Below, piece by piece: positions 51,844 through 61,961 of a stretch of DNA of 64,000 bases. This stretch comes from DASQFQ01 sp963722815 (GTDB lineage Bacteria > Actinomycetota > Thermoleophilia > Solirubrobacterales > Solirubrobacteraceae). The DNA lies in the NCBI GenBank assembly GCA_963722815.1, contig CAVROM010000006.1:186001-250000 (forward strand), read 5' to 3'. Position numbers and translations under genes: made by a program. The stretch's first letter is position 1, and the number at the start of each line of letters is the position of its first letter. A model generated the notes under the pieces. It ran no database searches, was not told the DNA's origin, and was given only the letters and a program-made list of their open reading frames with translations.

Positions 51844-53258
51844 GTCAAGTAGCGGTTCGTGGTGTAGCTCCGGATCGTCGGTGAGACGTTGGGCTCTCAG
51901 GCGGCGCTGAGAGCGGGCACCTCCTTGTTGTCGTTGTTGTTCTCCTTGGTGAGTGTGTGATCGTCTTGGTCTAGGACTGAGGAGAGTGATTCTTGGGAGA
52001 GGTAGCGGCGGCTGACGAGCCACTCGTCGTTCTGTTCGATCAGCATCGCGCCGGCGAGCCGGATCAGGCTCGCGTCGTTGGGGAAGATGCCGACGACGTC
52101 GGTGCGGCGGCCGATCTCGCGGTTGACGCGCTCCAGCGGGTTCGTCGAGCGGAGCTTGGTCCAGTGCTCGCGCGGCAGTGCGTAGAAGCCGAGCAGGTCG
52201 GCCTCGGCGTCCAGCAGCAGCTGGGCGACTTTCGGGGCGACGGGCTCGAGGCGCTCGAGGACCTCGGCGAGCCGCTCGCGGGCTTCCTGGCCCGAGCTGG
52301 CCTGGAAGATCCCGCGGATCGCGGCGGAGATCATCGGCTGCTGGCTCTTGGCGCAGTGGCCGAGCATGTTGCGCAGGAAGTGCACCGTGCAGCGCTGCCA
52401 CGGGCAGCCGAGCACCTGGCCGATCGCAGCGCGCAGCCCCTCGTGGCAGTCTGAGACGCAGAGCCGGACGCCCGTGAGGCCGCGCGAGCGCAGCGATCTG
52501 AGGAACTCGCGCCAGAAGCTCTCGGTCTCGGCCTCGCCGACGTCGAGGCCGATCACCTCGCGGCGGCCTGACTCGTGCACGGCGTAGGCGATCACCAGGC
52601 ACTTCTGGCGCACGCCGCCGCGCTCTCTGACCTTCTCGATCTTGCCGTCCAGCCACAGGTAGGGGTAGCGGCCCTCCAATGGCCGCTCGCGGAACACGCG
52701 CACCTGCTCATCGAGGCCGCGGCAGAGCCTGGAGACCTGGTCCTTCGACATCCCGGAGATCCCGAGCTGCTCGACGAGCCGGTCGACCTTGCGCGTGGAG
52801 ACGCCGTTGACGTAGGCCTCCTGGACGACCGCGACCAGCGCCTGCTCGGAGCGCTTGCGCGGCTCCAAAAAGCTCGGGAAGTAGCTCCCGGAACGCAGCT
52901 TCGGGATCGCCAGCTCGATCTCGCCCGCGCACGTCTGCCACGCCCGCGGCCGATAGCCGTTGCGATGCGTGAGGCGGTCAGGCGCGATCTCCCCGAGCTC
53001 CGCGCCGATCTGCCCGCAGACCTCCGCCTCCATCAGCTCAGCCACCACCCAGGCGACGCTCTCGCGCACGACATCGGCGTGCTCGCTACCCATCAGCTTG
53101 TCGACCACTTGCGCAGCGGTCATCCTCCGCTCCTCGGCCATCGTGGTGTTTCTCCTTCGTCGATCTGTGACAGGACCGACGATTCTGAGGCCCGCGGTGG
53201 CCGACCCACGTTCAGGACCAGCCCAACGCGCCCGCTACACCACTTCTACCGACTTGAC
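51844..53258 (-). mobile_element. IS256-family insertion sequence
   Basis: About 1415 bp. Imperfect ends: GTCAAGT, 8 nt, then GTGGTGTAGC at the left (51844-51868), and the same arrangement inverted at the right (53234-53258). No flanking direct repeat is visible, so the insertion is older or has been rearranged. It contains one intact transposase. Confidence 0.75.
51897..53141 (-). CDS. IS256-family (mutator-type) transposase
   Basis: 414 aa. Typical segments: RNGYRPRAWQTCAGEIELAI, STRKVDRLVEQLGISGMSKD, first catalytic Asp in YPYLWLDGKIEKVRERG, second Asp in RLCVSDCHEGLRAAIGQVL, WQRCTVHFLRNML, and Glu with STNPLERVNREIGRRTDVVG. The tail is acidic/Asn-rich (TKENNNDNKEV). Start ATG with GGAGAAAC upstream. 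Full length. Confidence 0.95.
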   Translation of the reverse strand: MAEERRMTAAQVVDKLMGSEHADVVRESVAWVVAELMEAEVCGQIGAELGEIAPDRLTHRNGYRPRAWQTCAGEIELAIPKLRSGSYFPSFLEPRKRSEQALVAVVQEAYVNGVSTRKVDRLVEQLGISGMSKDQVSRLCRGLDEQVRVFRERPLEGRYPYLWLDGKIEKVRERGGVRQKCLVIAYAVHESGRREVIGLDVGEAETESFWREFLRSLRSRGLTGVRLCVSDCHEGLRAAIGQVLGCPWQRCTVHFLRNMLGHCAKSQQPMISAAIRGIFQASSGQEARERLAEVLERLEPVAPKVAQLLLDAEADLLGFYALPREHWTKLRSTNPLERVNREIGRRTDVVGIFPNDASLIRLAGAMLIEQNDEWLVSRRYLSQESLSSVLDQDDHTLTKENNNDNKEVPALSAA

Positions 53259-53617
53259 CGCCCGCTTCCATCTGGTGAATGCGGAAGCCGTGCGCATGCC
53301 GACAACCGCGCTCGCTCCTCGTCCCAGGCAGTCGTCTCGTTGCCGTCACCCAAGATGACCGCTTGCCTATGCGAGCGGGAGCCCCGAGTCACGTCCGGGA
53401 ATTGTCCTTCTCGGACACGAAGTCCTCGAAGGGCGACTTCGCGACGCCGCAGCTTCCACCCAACTCCGAGGGCTCATGCGTGCCCTGGCTCACAGGCTGC
53501 TCGAGCGAGTTAACTCACCCATCGCCAGATCCGGCTCGTTTCCAGGCGTGTGCGTCCTTCGTTCGCGCTTGCCGTCTTTCCAGGTGACGTTCGACCTAGG
53601 ACACTTGAGGAGACCCG
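53259..53617 (+). other. Leader region between IS256 and the Cys-rich/SigZ operon
   Basis: No gene is recognised. The right part contains a purine-rich ribosome-binding site (GAGGAGAC) just before the ATG at 53618. A promoter for the sigma operon must lie here or inside the IS. A sigma-specific motif cannot be assigned from one copy. Confidence 0.5.
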
Positions 53618-53803
53618 ATGAATGCAGAGCTCCCGCAGGCCACCCCTATCCCGCAGGCGGCTCCCACGGCCGAGAAGCCGGATGCGATTCCGGTGGCGTC
53701 GTGTTGCGCACCGTCGGTGCAGTCAACCTGCTGCGAGCCGTCTGAGAAGTCGGGCTGTTGCGGCTCCGAGGCGACCGCGGGCGGAGGTTGCGGATGCCAG
53801 TGA
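53618..53803 (+). CDS. Cysteine-rich mini-protein (possible metal-binding peptide)
   Basis: 61 aa. An N-terminal Pro/Ala-rich half (ELPQATPIPQAAPTAEK) leads to eight cysteines spaced CC-x7-CC-x7-CC-x9-CxC, ending CGCQ. No signal peptide. The spacing suggests binding of a thiophilic metal or metalloid, as a buffer, chaperone or sensor. A strong GAGGAG ribosome-binding site precedes the ATG. The stop overlaps the sigma factor start by ten bases, so production of the two is tied. I do not recognise an established family. Confidence 0.75.
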   Translation: MNAELPQATPIPQAAPTAEKPDAIPVASCCAPSVQSTCCEPSEKSGCCGSEATAGGGCGCQ

Positions 53804-54417
53804 CCGCGACTGTCGCCGGCCCTGGGGCCGAGGCGATGTGGGCGGATCTGCACGGCCGGCTGCGCGGCTTCGTCGCGCGTCGGGTAGCGGATCGGCATGC
53901 GGCCGACGACGTGGCCGAGGACATCCTGCTGCGCATTCATCAGCACATGGGGGAGTTGCGCGATGAGGACCGCCTTGATGCCTGGGCCTACCAGGTGGCG
54001 CGGCGCGCGATCATCGATTACTACCGCTCGCGTGCTTGTGAGCTCGAGACCCCGGGTGGCGACGTGCTCGAGCAAGCCGACCGGCTCGACGGTGAGGAGG
54101 CGGCCCTGCTTGCCGCCGATGGCGACCAGGTCAGGGCGGAGATCGCGGGCTGTTTGACGCCGATGGTCAGCCGGCTCCCGGAGCCCTACAGACAGGCGAT
54201 CGAGCTGACCGATCTTGGCGATCTCACCCAGGCCGCGGCGGCCGAACGACTCGGGCTGTCGGTGTCGGGGATGAAGGCGCGAGTCCAGCGTGGCCGCCGG
54301 ATGCTGCGCGAGCTGCTGCTCGATTGTTGCCGGGTTGCCACCGACAGCCGCGGGACACCGACCGAGTTCGAGCCGCGCCGGCCGGGCGGTTGCGGCGACG
54401 GCGCCTGCGGCGGCTAA
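53794..54417 (+). CDS. ECF RNA polymerase sigma factor (SigZ type)
   Basis: 207 aa from the ATG at 53794 (GGAGG upstream), overlapping the Cys-rich gene. Region 2 is VADRHAADDVAEDILLRIHQ plus LDAWAYQVARRAIIDYYRSR. Region 4 is QAAAAERLGLSVSGMKARVQ followed by RGRRMLRELLLDCC. The LLDCC tail and an extra Cys-containing end (GGCGDGACGG) are SigZ-like; in other ECF groups such cysteines can sense redox or metals. No anti-sigma gene is adjacent, so the cysteine tail or the mini-protein may do the sensing. Confidence 0.88.
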   Translation: MPVTATVAGPGAEAMWADLHGRLRGFVARRVADRHAADDVAEDILLRIHQHMGELRDEDRLDAWAYQVARRAIIDYYRSRACELETPGGDVLEQADRLDGEEAALLAADGDQVRAEIAGCLTPMVSRLPEPYRQAIELTDLGDLTQAAAAERLGLSVSGMKARVQRGRRMLRELLLDCCRVATDSRGTPTEFEPRRPGGCGDGACGG

Positions 54418-54460
54418 CGCACCCACTTTCCTTCTACTGAGGCTGAGTCCGGAGCAGACC

Positions 54461-55788
54461 ATGACTGAGGTACCCGCACGCGATGAACTTCCCGTTGCCG
54501 TGATCGGCGCCGGGCCGACCGGGCTGGCCGCGGCAGCCCATCTGCTTGCGCGCGGCATCCGGCCGCTGGTGCTCGAGGCCGGGGATCGGGTGGGAGCCGG
54601 CGTCGCTTCCTGGGGGCACGTGCAGCTGTTTTCGCCGTGGGCGATGAATATCGACGACACCGCTCGCGGGCTGCTCGAGCGTGTCGGCTGGAGCGTGCCG
54701 GCCGCGGATGAGCACCCCACGGGAGCAGAACTGGCTGAGCTCTACCTGCGGCCGCTGGCCGAAACGCCGCAGCTCGCACCGCACGTGCGGCTTTCGCGCC
54801 TGTGCTGGCGGTGAGCCGGCTGGGGCTCGACAAGCTGAGGACCGACGGTCGCGACCAGGCGCCCTTCGAGCTGATCAGCGCCGGGCCGAACGGGGTTGAG
54901 CGCCACCTGGCCCAAGCGGTGCTCGATGCGAGCGGGACCGTCGCTACACCGAACCCGCTCGGAGCGGGCGGCGTTCCCGCCGCGGGCGAGCGCGAGCTCG
55001 CGGATCGGATCGCGTACGGACACCCGGATGTTCTTGGACGTGACCGAGCTCTCTACGCGGGCCAGCGCGTGCTGGTCGCCGGCAGTGGGCACTCGGCGCT
55101 AGGAGCCCTGCTCGACCTGATGCTGCTGCGTGAAGAGCACCCCGAGACACAGATCATGTGGGCGGTCCGCAGAGCGAGCATCTCCGACTACTTCGGCGGC
55201 GCGGGCGCTGATCGGCTGCCTCAGCGCGGGCGCGTCGCGCTCAGGCTCGCAGCGCGCTTCGACGAGCTGAGCGCCTACACGGGTTTCGCCACGCACGACC
55301 TGGCCGCGCGCGCCGACGGCGTGGTGGCGAGCAATGGCAGCCACCAGCTGCCGCCGGTCGACCGGGTAATAGCCGCCACCGGCTACAGGCCCGAGCTCTC
55401 GCTGCTGCGCGAGTTGCGGGTTGAGCTGGACCCCTGGGTCGAGAGTCCGCCGCAGCTGGCCCCCCTGATCGACCCGAACCTGCATTCCTGCGGGACGGTC
55501 CGCGCTCACGGCGTCGACGAGCTCAGTCATCCCGAGCCCGGGGTCTACCTCGTCGGAATGAAGAGCTATGGGCGAGCACCGACGTTTCTGATGAAGACCG
55601 GTTACGAGCAGGTCCGCTCGATCGCCGCCGCACTGGCCGGAGACTGGGAGGCCGCCAGACGCGTGGATCTCCTGCTGCCCGAGACCGGCGCCTGCACGGG
55701 CCCCGCAGGCGACGAAGGCGACAGCTGCTGCGGCGCCCCCTCCGCCGAGCTGCAGCCGGTGGCCGTGTCCGCCGGCGACTGCTGCTGA
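54461..55788 (+). pseudogene. ArsO-like NAD(P)/FAD-dependent oxidoreductase with CC tail (frameshifted)
   Basis: About 442 aa when repaired. FAD motif VAVIGAGPTGLAAAAHLLAR, a following GWSVPAADEHPTGAELAELY segment, second dinucleotide motif QRVLVAGSGHSALGALLDL, and the late VGMKSYGRAPTFLMKTGYEQ. It ends with a Cys-rich tail containing SCCGAPS and a final GDCC. Frame break near 54790 (one base missing). The look is of flavoproteins found in arsenic resistance operons (ArsO), which suggests oxidation or reduction of a metalloid or thiol adduct. Confidence 0.82.
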
Positions 55789-55798
55789 GCCGCCGCAG

Positions 55799-57054
55799 AT
55801 GCGACTCGCGCGGCGACCGGCAGCCGAGGGGGCCTCTACTCCCTGGTCTTTGGTGGCCGCATTGTCGGCGACGGAAACGGTTTCCTGGGGGATCCTCTAC
55901 TACGCCTTCGCGGTGCTGCTGGTTCCGATGCAGCGCGAACTCGAGCTTTCGGCCGCGCAGCTGAGCGGCGCCTTCTCGCTCGGCCTCCTCGTCTCGGGCC
56001 TGGCGGCAGTCGGAGTCGGGCGCTACCTCGACGCCCACGGGCCGCGGGCACTCATGGCCTCGGGCTCCGCCGCCGCCGCCGCCCTCGTAGCAACTTGGTC
56101 TCAGGTCGACAGTCTGGCCGCGTTCTATCTGATCTGGGTGGGGATCGGCCTCGCGATGGCGACGGTGCTCTACGAGCCGGCCTTCGCCGTCCTGGCGAAG
56201 AGCTGCCGGGACCCTGCCAGCCGCAGGCGAGCGCTCACCACCCTAACCCTCGTGGGGGCGCTTGCCAGCTCATCTTCATGCCGCTCACGCAGGTCCTGGT
56301 GGAAGCCCACGGCTGGCGCAGCGCCCTGCTGGTCCTGGCGGCAATCCTCGCCGTGACGACCCCGGTCCATGCCCTGGCGCTGCCCGCCGTGGTCCCGCAG
56401 GCCGACCCCTTTCGCGCGGGCCGGTCTGGCGTCATCGGCGCAAGCGAGGCGCTTCGCTCTGCGCGGTTCTGGCTCCTCTCAGCCGCGCTTTTCTTGGCTT
56501 CCGTTGCCGCCATCGGGACCATGATCCAGGCCATTCCATTCCTGCTCGAGCGTGGTTACGGCGCCGGCTTTGCCGCTTTCGCGGTGGGGTTGATCGGGGT
56601 GTCTCAGATACCGGGCCGTCTGCTCTTCGCGCCGCTCCAGGATCGTCTCAGTCCCGAGGCCGCGATCGCAGGCGTGTTTGCGCTTGTGGCCGGCGGAATC
56701 GCGCTCACGGTCGTGGCGCATGCCACCCCGTTGGTGGTGGCCGGGCTCGCGCTGCTCGGGATCGGCAACGGGATGACCACGCTCGCGCGGGCGACGGTGG
56801 TCGCCGATGACTACGGCACCGACGACTACGGCACGCTCGCCGGCTGGCTGGCGGCGACAACGACCGCGGCGCGCGCCGCCGGCCCCGTCGCCGCCGCTCT
56901 GCTCGCGAGCGCGCTCGGCTACAGCGCGCTGCTGTGGACGCTCTCACTGCTGGCGGCGACCGCAGCGGGCCTGGGCTGGCTATCGAGGCGCGAGCGAAGG
57001 ACGCATCCTGTCGCCGGCGGCTTGCAAACTGCGGGCACACGATCCACCGGGTGA
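55799..57054 (+). pseudogene. MFS transporter of the SigZ operon (frameshifted)
   Basis: About 418 aa, 12 predicted helices when repaired. ETVSWGILYYAFAVLLVPMQ opens the first half. The second half has SALLVLAAILAVTTPVHALA, IGVSQIPGRLLFAPLQDRLS and GIGNGMTTLARATVVADDYG. A break near 56268 (missing base in a CAGCTCATC stretch) joins ALAS to LIFMPLTQVLVEAHGW. Starts ten bases after the flavoprotein stop. Probably exports the product or toxic ion. A 12-bp tandem repeat gives a doubled DDYGT. Confidence 0.82.
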
Positions 57055-57144
57055 CCAGATGGATTCGCCGAGGCGATGGGCAGGACTGTCACGGGCGCCC
57101 GGGACCGGAGCCCTACGAGCTGCCCGAGCACAGCGCGCTCGCGC

Positions 57145-57831
57145 TCAACTCACGAAGCTGCTGGTCGGCTGCTGTACGATCGAGTTCGACCGCCCGGCGC
57201 CATCACGAGATGCCAGCCGCTCCGCACGCCGTGCGACCGGCGCGACGCCCTGGCTGCGCGGAGTAGCCGGCCGCTCACCACCGGGTGCAAGCGTGTCGTG
57301 GTCGACGATCCGGTCGACGATGCCGCGGGCCAGGGCCTGCCTGCCGCCGTAGCGCGCTCCGGTCGTCAGCATCTCGGGCGCGGCCTGAGGCGCGAGGCGG
57401 GCGCGAACCAGTGCTGTGAGGCCCGGAGTGAAGGCGATCTGGCCGTCGATCTCCGGCAGGCAGAAGAACCCGCGGTCGGCGCGCATGACGCGGCTGTCGT
57501 GGGCGAGCGCGAACAGGGCGCCGCTGGCGTATGCGTGACCGTCGATGGCGGCGACCGTAGGGACCGGCAACTCCAGCATCCGAGCGTCGAGGTCGTGCAT
57601 AGCGATCAGGAGCTGCCCGGCCTGCTCGGGATTCTCAGCAATCCACTCCAGGTCCAGACCGAGGGCCCAGGCTTCCCCCGACGCTGTCGTGACGAGCGCA
57701 CGGGGAGGTGGCGTGGCGGCGACCTCCTCGACCAGGGCCCCGACCTCGGCAACGAACTGCGGCGTGAATCTGTTGCCGTCGCCGCCGAGATCGAGGATGT
57801 GAAGGTCACCCTCTCGGTCAAGCGCGGGCAT
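57145..57831 (-). CDS. Enoyl-CoA hydratase/isomerase family protein
   Basis: Crotonase-fold protein, 228 aa from the ATG at 57831 (MPALDREGDLHILDLGG). Oxyanion-hole segments are ASGEAWALGLDLEW and AIDGHAYASGALFALAHDSR, followed by the usual DRGFFCLPEIDGQIAFTPGL. The last about 50 residues become low-complexity and may have been changed by a frameshift or loss of the original C-terminus. It is on the opposite strand to the SigZ operon and unlikely to belong to it. Confidence 0.82.
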   Translation of the reverse strand: MPALDREGDLHILDLGGDGNRFTPQFVAEVGALVEEVAATPPPRALVTTASGEAWALGLDLEWIAENPEQAGQLLIAMHDLDARMLELPVPTVAAIDGHAYASGALFALAHDSRVMRADRGFFCLPEIDGQIAFTPGLTALVRARLAPQAAPEMLTTGARYGGRQALARGIVDRIVDHDTLAPGGERPATPRSQGVAPVARRAERLASRDGAGRSNSIVQQPTSSFVS

Positions 57832-58074
57832 GATGCTCCCCACTCGCGAATGTGGCCTCCAGGTTCGCGACGGTTCGCGCAGGCCTCGCTCGACGGCCCG
57901 CGTGAAGCGCACGCGGTCGTACTCGATCAGCCGGTCGGGCTCGATCGGCCCGAGCGTCATCACCACGGAGGCGGCAGTGCACAGCGTGGAGCCTGCCTTT
58001 GGGCAACGTGCAAAGTCCATCATTTGCGGCCGCTGCGCCAGGACCCCGGCCGGTCTGATCATGCGCAACGGACG

Positions 58075-58907
58075 CTACGTGGTTCCGACGCCGATGTTGA
58101 TCGGGGCGGTGAGGACGGCCGGGCCGTTCCCGGCGGCGCGTTCGCGGACCAGCCGTCGAGCGTCCGCTGGACCGAGTTCATCTGCTCGTCCGTCAGGTCG
58201 AGCTCGGCGAGGATCTCGCCAGCGATCGGATTGCTGTTAAGGAGCCAGTCCCACATTTGCGTACCGGAGAGGAATTCAAGCGGCTCCGTGATCGTCTCGA
58301 CACGGACGTCGCTCAGCCCTGCCGTCGCCAACACGTCCCGCAGTCCCGCGGGATCCTGGAGCTGGAAGGGCAAGGGGGGAGGATCCGTCGGGGGACCGCT
58401 GAACCCGGGAACGGCAGCCCGGATTGCGCCGACGAAGAAGGCGAAGAACTCGACTCGCTCCGGGGGGCCAAACACATTCATCAGCACCCGCCCCCCGGGT
58501 CGTGTGACGCGCACCAGTTCGCTCACGCCGCGGAGCATGTCGGGAAGGAGCATCACGCCGAACTGCGACCCGGAGACGTCGAAGGTGTCGTCGTCCAGCT
58601 CGAGGGCATGGCCGTCCATGACACGGGTTTCGATCTTGAGTCCCTCTGCGCGTGCGCGCGTATTGAGCCGCTCGAGCATGACCGAGGAGAGGTCCGTCGC
58701 CAGGACCCGAGCGCCGCGCCGCGCCGCAGGGATGCTCAGCGCACCGCTCCCGGCCGCTACGTCGAGGAACCGCATTCCGCGGCCCAGGTCCGCGCGGTCA
58801 AGCCCCTCATTCGCCACCCACATGTGGGTCGGGGTGACGAACTCGTCATAGCCCGGCGCGATCCTGTCCCACTCATCCTGCGCCCGTCGTAGCTCCTGCG
58901 TAGTCAT
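58075..58907 (-). pseudogene. Class I SAM-dependent methyltransferase (frameshifted near the end)
   Basis: About 277 aa from the ATG at 58907 (MTTQELRRAQDEWDRIAPGY). SAM motif I is MRFLDVAAGSGALSIPAARRG, motif II/post-I VLATDLSSVMLERL, then VMDGHALELDDDTFDVSGSQ and VRVTRPGGRVLMNVFG. UbiE/methyltransferase-11 type. Near 58150 one base is off; corrected, it ends with GNGPAVLTAPINIGVGTT at 58075. Substrate unknown. Confidence 0.83.
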
Positions 58908-59038
58908 TGCCAACTCCTCGCTCGGCGGCTTGTGCTCGCTGCGCACGACGATAGGAGCGGTGAGCGGCCAGGGCATCGGCTGAACGGTCCAACCTCGTGC
59001 TCCGCGCCGCGTGGGTAATTCCAACCACGCGCGGGTCC

Positions 59039-60220
59039 TCAGAGGAGCTCGTGTTCGTACGCGTAGGCCGTCGCCGCCGCGCGGGAGGAAACGCGGAGCT
59101 TGGCGAAGATATTGCTGACGTGCCTGTGGACGGTCCTCTCGCTGAGGACGAGCTCCGCGGCGATGGTCCTGTTGGTCTCGCCGGCGGCGACCCGGCGCAG
59201 CACCTCGAGCTCACGCGGAGTCAGCCCGTGGGTCTCGCCAGCAACGGTGGGACGCGCGAGCGAGTCGATGCGCGCGAGCTCGGGCGTGGCCCCCAGCTCC
59301 GCGAAGGCATGGCGTGCCGCTTCCAGCTCCATCGCCGCCGCGTCGTCGTCCCCCAGCGCGCGGCAAGCGAGCGCGACCAGCACCCGGCCCCGCGCCGCCT
59401 CATACGGCGCCCCCAGCTCGTGCCAGATCCGCCACGCGCGACGCAGCGCGACGAGCGCCGTTGCGCCGTCGCCGCGGGCCAGATCGACCGCTCCGCGGGC
59501 GTGCGCGACGATCGCACCGAGCACGTTGCTCGGGTGATCCTGCGCGATCTCCTCGAGCTCGCTGCAGCCGGCCAGCGCCTTCTCGAGCTCGCCAACCGCG
59601 AGCATGATCTCGACGCTCGCGGACAGCAGCCTGAGGCGCTTGGGCCCCTCACCGGTCTCAGCGAGCGCGCGGCGGATCGCCGCCACGGCCGCGTCGTTGT
59701 TGCCTTGCGCCAGCCGCAGGAGAGCGAGGCCGGGTTGCGGCTCCCACCCGCGCCGGCCTGCCTGCGCGTATGCGTCCTCGGCCGCTGCGTACTCGCCCCG
59801 CAGGCGATGGATCTCCGCCTGCCGGTACGTCGCCTCCGCGGCCGCGCGCTCGTTCTTGGTCTGGGTCGAGCGCTCCGCAGCCCGCTGCGCTTCATCGAGG
59901 GCGTCCTCCCAGGTGCCGCGCAGCTCCATGATCTCAGCGCGATGCAGGAGGCAGCGCCCGGTGAAGGCGACCATCTCAGACTGCCCGGCGCACCACTCCG
60001 TCAGCGCGGCTATCCACTCCTGGGCGCGGCCGAGCTCGTAGGCCGCCTGACAACCGAGGATCACGCCGCAATAGACGAGCCCGGTCGGGACGGCGAAAGC
60101 TCACCCGCGGCCGCGCTGACCATCGCCTCGTCGAGCAGCCGCAGACCAGCCTCCACACCGCCCCACCTGATCAAAAAGACGCCCTGGTCCATGTGGGCCA
60201 AGGCCGACAGGTCAGGGTCA
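59039..60220 (-). pseudogene. LuxR-family regulator, 5'-truncated and frameshifted
   Basis: The C-terminal LuxR HTH is intact (LTPRELEVLRRVAAGETNRT, IAAELVLSERTVHRHVSN). TPR-like helices precede it (AEATYRQAEIHRLRGEYAAA). Translation is open from 60064, and after repairing a break near 60085 similarity extends to DPDLSALAHMDQGVFLIRWG near 60220. Then it stops. The N-terminal domain expected for such regulators is absent, so the protein is probably non-functional or controlled differently. Confidence 0.72.
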
Positions 60221-60350
60221 CCTCGCCGGCGAGGCCGCGGGCGCCGCTGTCCCGCTCGTGCGTGGGTCGGTGCCGTCAGTCAAACTCATCGTCATCGATC
60301 TGGTCTCCTCTCTCGCGACCTGCGATGGGGCGAGCTCCCCGATCAGGACA

Positions 60351-61961
60351 CTAACCCTGGGGGAGCCCGCGCCGGCGGAAGGCTGCGAAGCCGACCGCCA
60401 CGAGGGCCACGGCGACGCCGGTCATTACGGTGAGCGCGCCGGTCTGGATCGCGCCTGCCGGGGGGTTGCCCACATGCGTGGTGGGCGAGAGGTCGAGCAC
60501 CCACGGTCGGAGCTTCAGGCCGGGACCGAGGAAGGCGATGAACGTCATCAGGGCATAGCTGGCCCAGGCGATCCCGAACAGCCGAGGACGTAGTCCGTAG
60601 ACCGCCAGCGCCAGCCCGGCGAGCACGAGCTCGGCCGGAAGGTAGGCTGGGCCGGAACTCAGGGTGGGGCCGAGTTCGGCCAGATCGCCGCCCGACAGCG
60701 CGGTCGCGAGGCCCAGGACGAGCGACGAGCCGAGCACGATGGTGATGAGGCCACCCAGCACCACCAGCGCGTGCGAGGCCAGCCAGCGCGCCCGGGACAG
60801 CGTGCCGGAAAGTCGCGCCTCCAGTCGGCCTTCGGCCTCCTCGAGCCGTAGCGTGCCGATGGCCTGCACGACGTACCCGGCCGCGATGACGGCCAGGTAG
60901 AGCTGGGTGGCGGCGACGAACCCGTCCATGGGCCGAGCGTTGGCGATGCCCATGGCTTCGGCAAGGGCGGGGTTGCCGGCCATCGCGTCGAGGAGTTGCT
61001 GGGAGAGGGCTCCCATCATCGCCGTGAGCAGCACGCCGCCGGCGAGCCAGCCGTGGGTGGCGGGGCGGTGGATCCGGACTGCGAGCCCGATCGGGCTGCG
61101 CAGCCGCGCAGCGGCACGCTCGGGGCCGGTGCCGCCCCGGACCAGCGCGCTGCCTAGGTCACGCCGGGCGGCCAGCCGCAACGCCGCGCCACCCAGGGCG
61201 AGGCCAACCGCGAGCGGGATCGCCAGGGCCCACCACCGTTGGTCCCCGAACGGCGCCGCCTTCTCCGCCCAGCCGAGCGGGGAGAGCCAGGTGGCCCAGG
61301 TCGTGGTCACGTCGCCGACGCCGCGCAGGACGTACGACGCCGCGAGGACGAGCAGGCTCCAGGTGTAGACCCCCCGGGCGTGCATGGTCAGCTGCGCTAT
61401 CAGGGCCGCGAGCCCGGCGAAGACGAAGGCCAGGGCGCACAGTGAGAGTGCGTACAGGAGCGACCCTGCGAGCGGCACCCCGGAGACCGCCAGGCCCAGG
61501 CTGAACAGCACCCCAGTGGCAACGATGGTGGCGATGGCCACAAGCAGCGCCGCCAACGTGGGCTCGTGGCGGGCGACGCGTCCGCCGAGCAGCAGCTCGA
61601 GCCGGCCGGACTCCTCCTCACGGCGCGTCGCCCGCGCCACGAGGCCGATGCCCAGCAGCGGCAGCAGGAAGCCGGCCATGAAGCCGAACTCGTTCTGGAT
61701 CACGCCGCCGAGAGAGTCGATGCCCTCAACCTTGCCGTTGATCGCCAGCAGCGCGTTCCCCGAGGTGACGGCCTCGGCGTAGGTGTGGATCTTGGCGGGC
61801 GTGTCGTAGAGCGCGGCCACGCTCGCTGCAGCGCCGATCATGCTCGCGCCCAGGACGAGCACCCACATCAGGGCACTGCGCCGCTGGATGCGCCCGACGA
61901 TGCCCAGCATGATGCCCAGACCGTGCCGGCGCTCCGACGCGGCCAGACGTCGGGCGTTCAT
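60351..61961 (-). CDS. ABC-2 type exporter permease (TnrB3/polyketide exporter family)
   Basis: Large membrane protein, 536 aa, with about twelve membrane helices. The N-terminal part begins LGIMLGIVGRIQRRSALMWV. Typical are FLLPLLGIGLVARATRREEE, SGRLELLLGGRVARHEPTLA and LRLEEAEGRLEARLSGTLSR, the repeated EE(S/A)GRLE motif of polyketide/antibiotic exporters. Start ATG overlaps the ATPase stop. It forms an efflux pump with that ATPase. Confidence 0.92.
   Translation of the reverse strand: MNARRLAASERRHGLGIMLGIVGRIQRRSALMWVLVLGASMIGAAASVAALYDTPAKIHTYAEAVTSGNALLAINGKVEGIDSLGGVIQNEFGFMAGFLLPLLGIGLVARATRREEESGRLELLLGGRVARHEPTLAALLVAIATIVATGVLFSLGLAVSGVPLAGSLLYALSLCALAFVFAGLAALIAQLTMHARGVYTWSLLVLAASYVLRGVGDVTTTWATWLSPLGWAEKAAPFGDQRWWALAIPLAVGLALGGAALRLAARRDLGSALVRGGTGPERAAARLRSPIGLAVRIHRPATHGWLAGGVLLTAMMGALSQQLLDAMAGNPALAEAMGIANARPMDGFVAATQLYLAVIAAGYVVQAIGTLRLEEAEGRLEARLSGTLSRARWLASHALVVLGGLITIVLGSSLVLGLATALSGGDLAELGPTLSSGPAYLPAELVLAGLALAVYGLRPRLFGIAWASYALMTFIAFLGPGLKLRPWVLDLSPTTHVGNPPAGAIQTGALTVMTGVAVALVAVGFAAFRRRGLPQG

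Noticed and set aside
51666..51848. 60-codon minus-strand frame between IS1380 and IS256
   Set aside because: It starts inside the IS256 end with a TTG, has no recognised family and is short. It may be the tail of a gene cut by the IS, but support is too weak.
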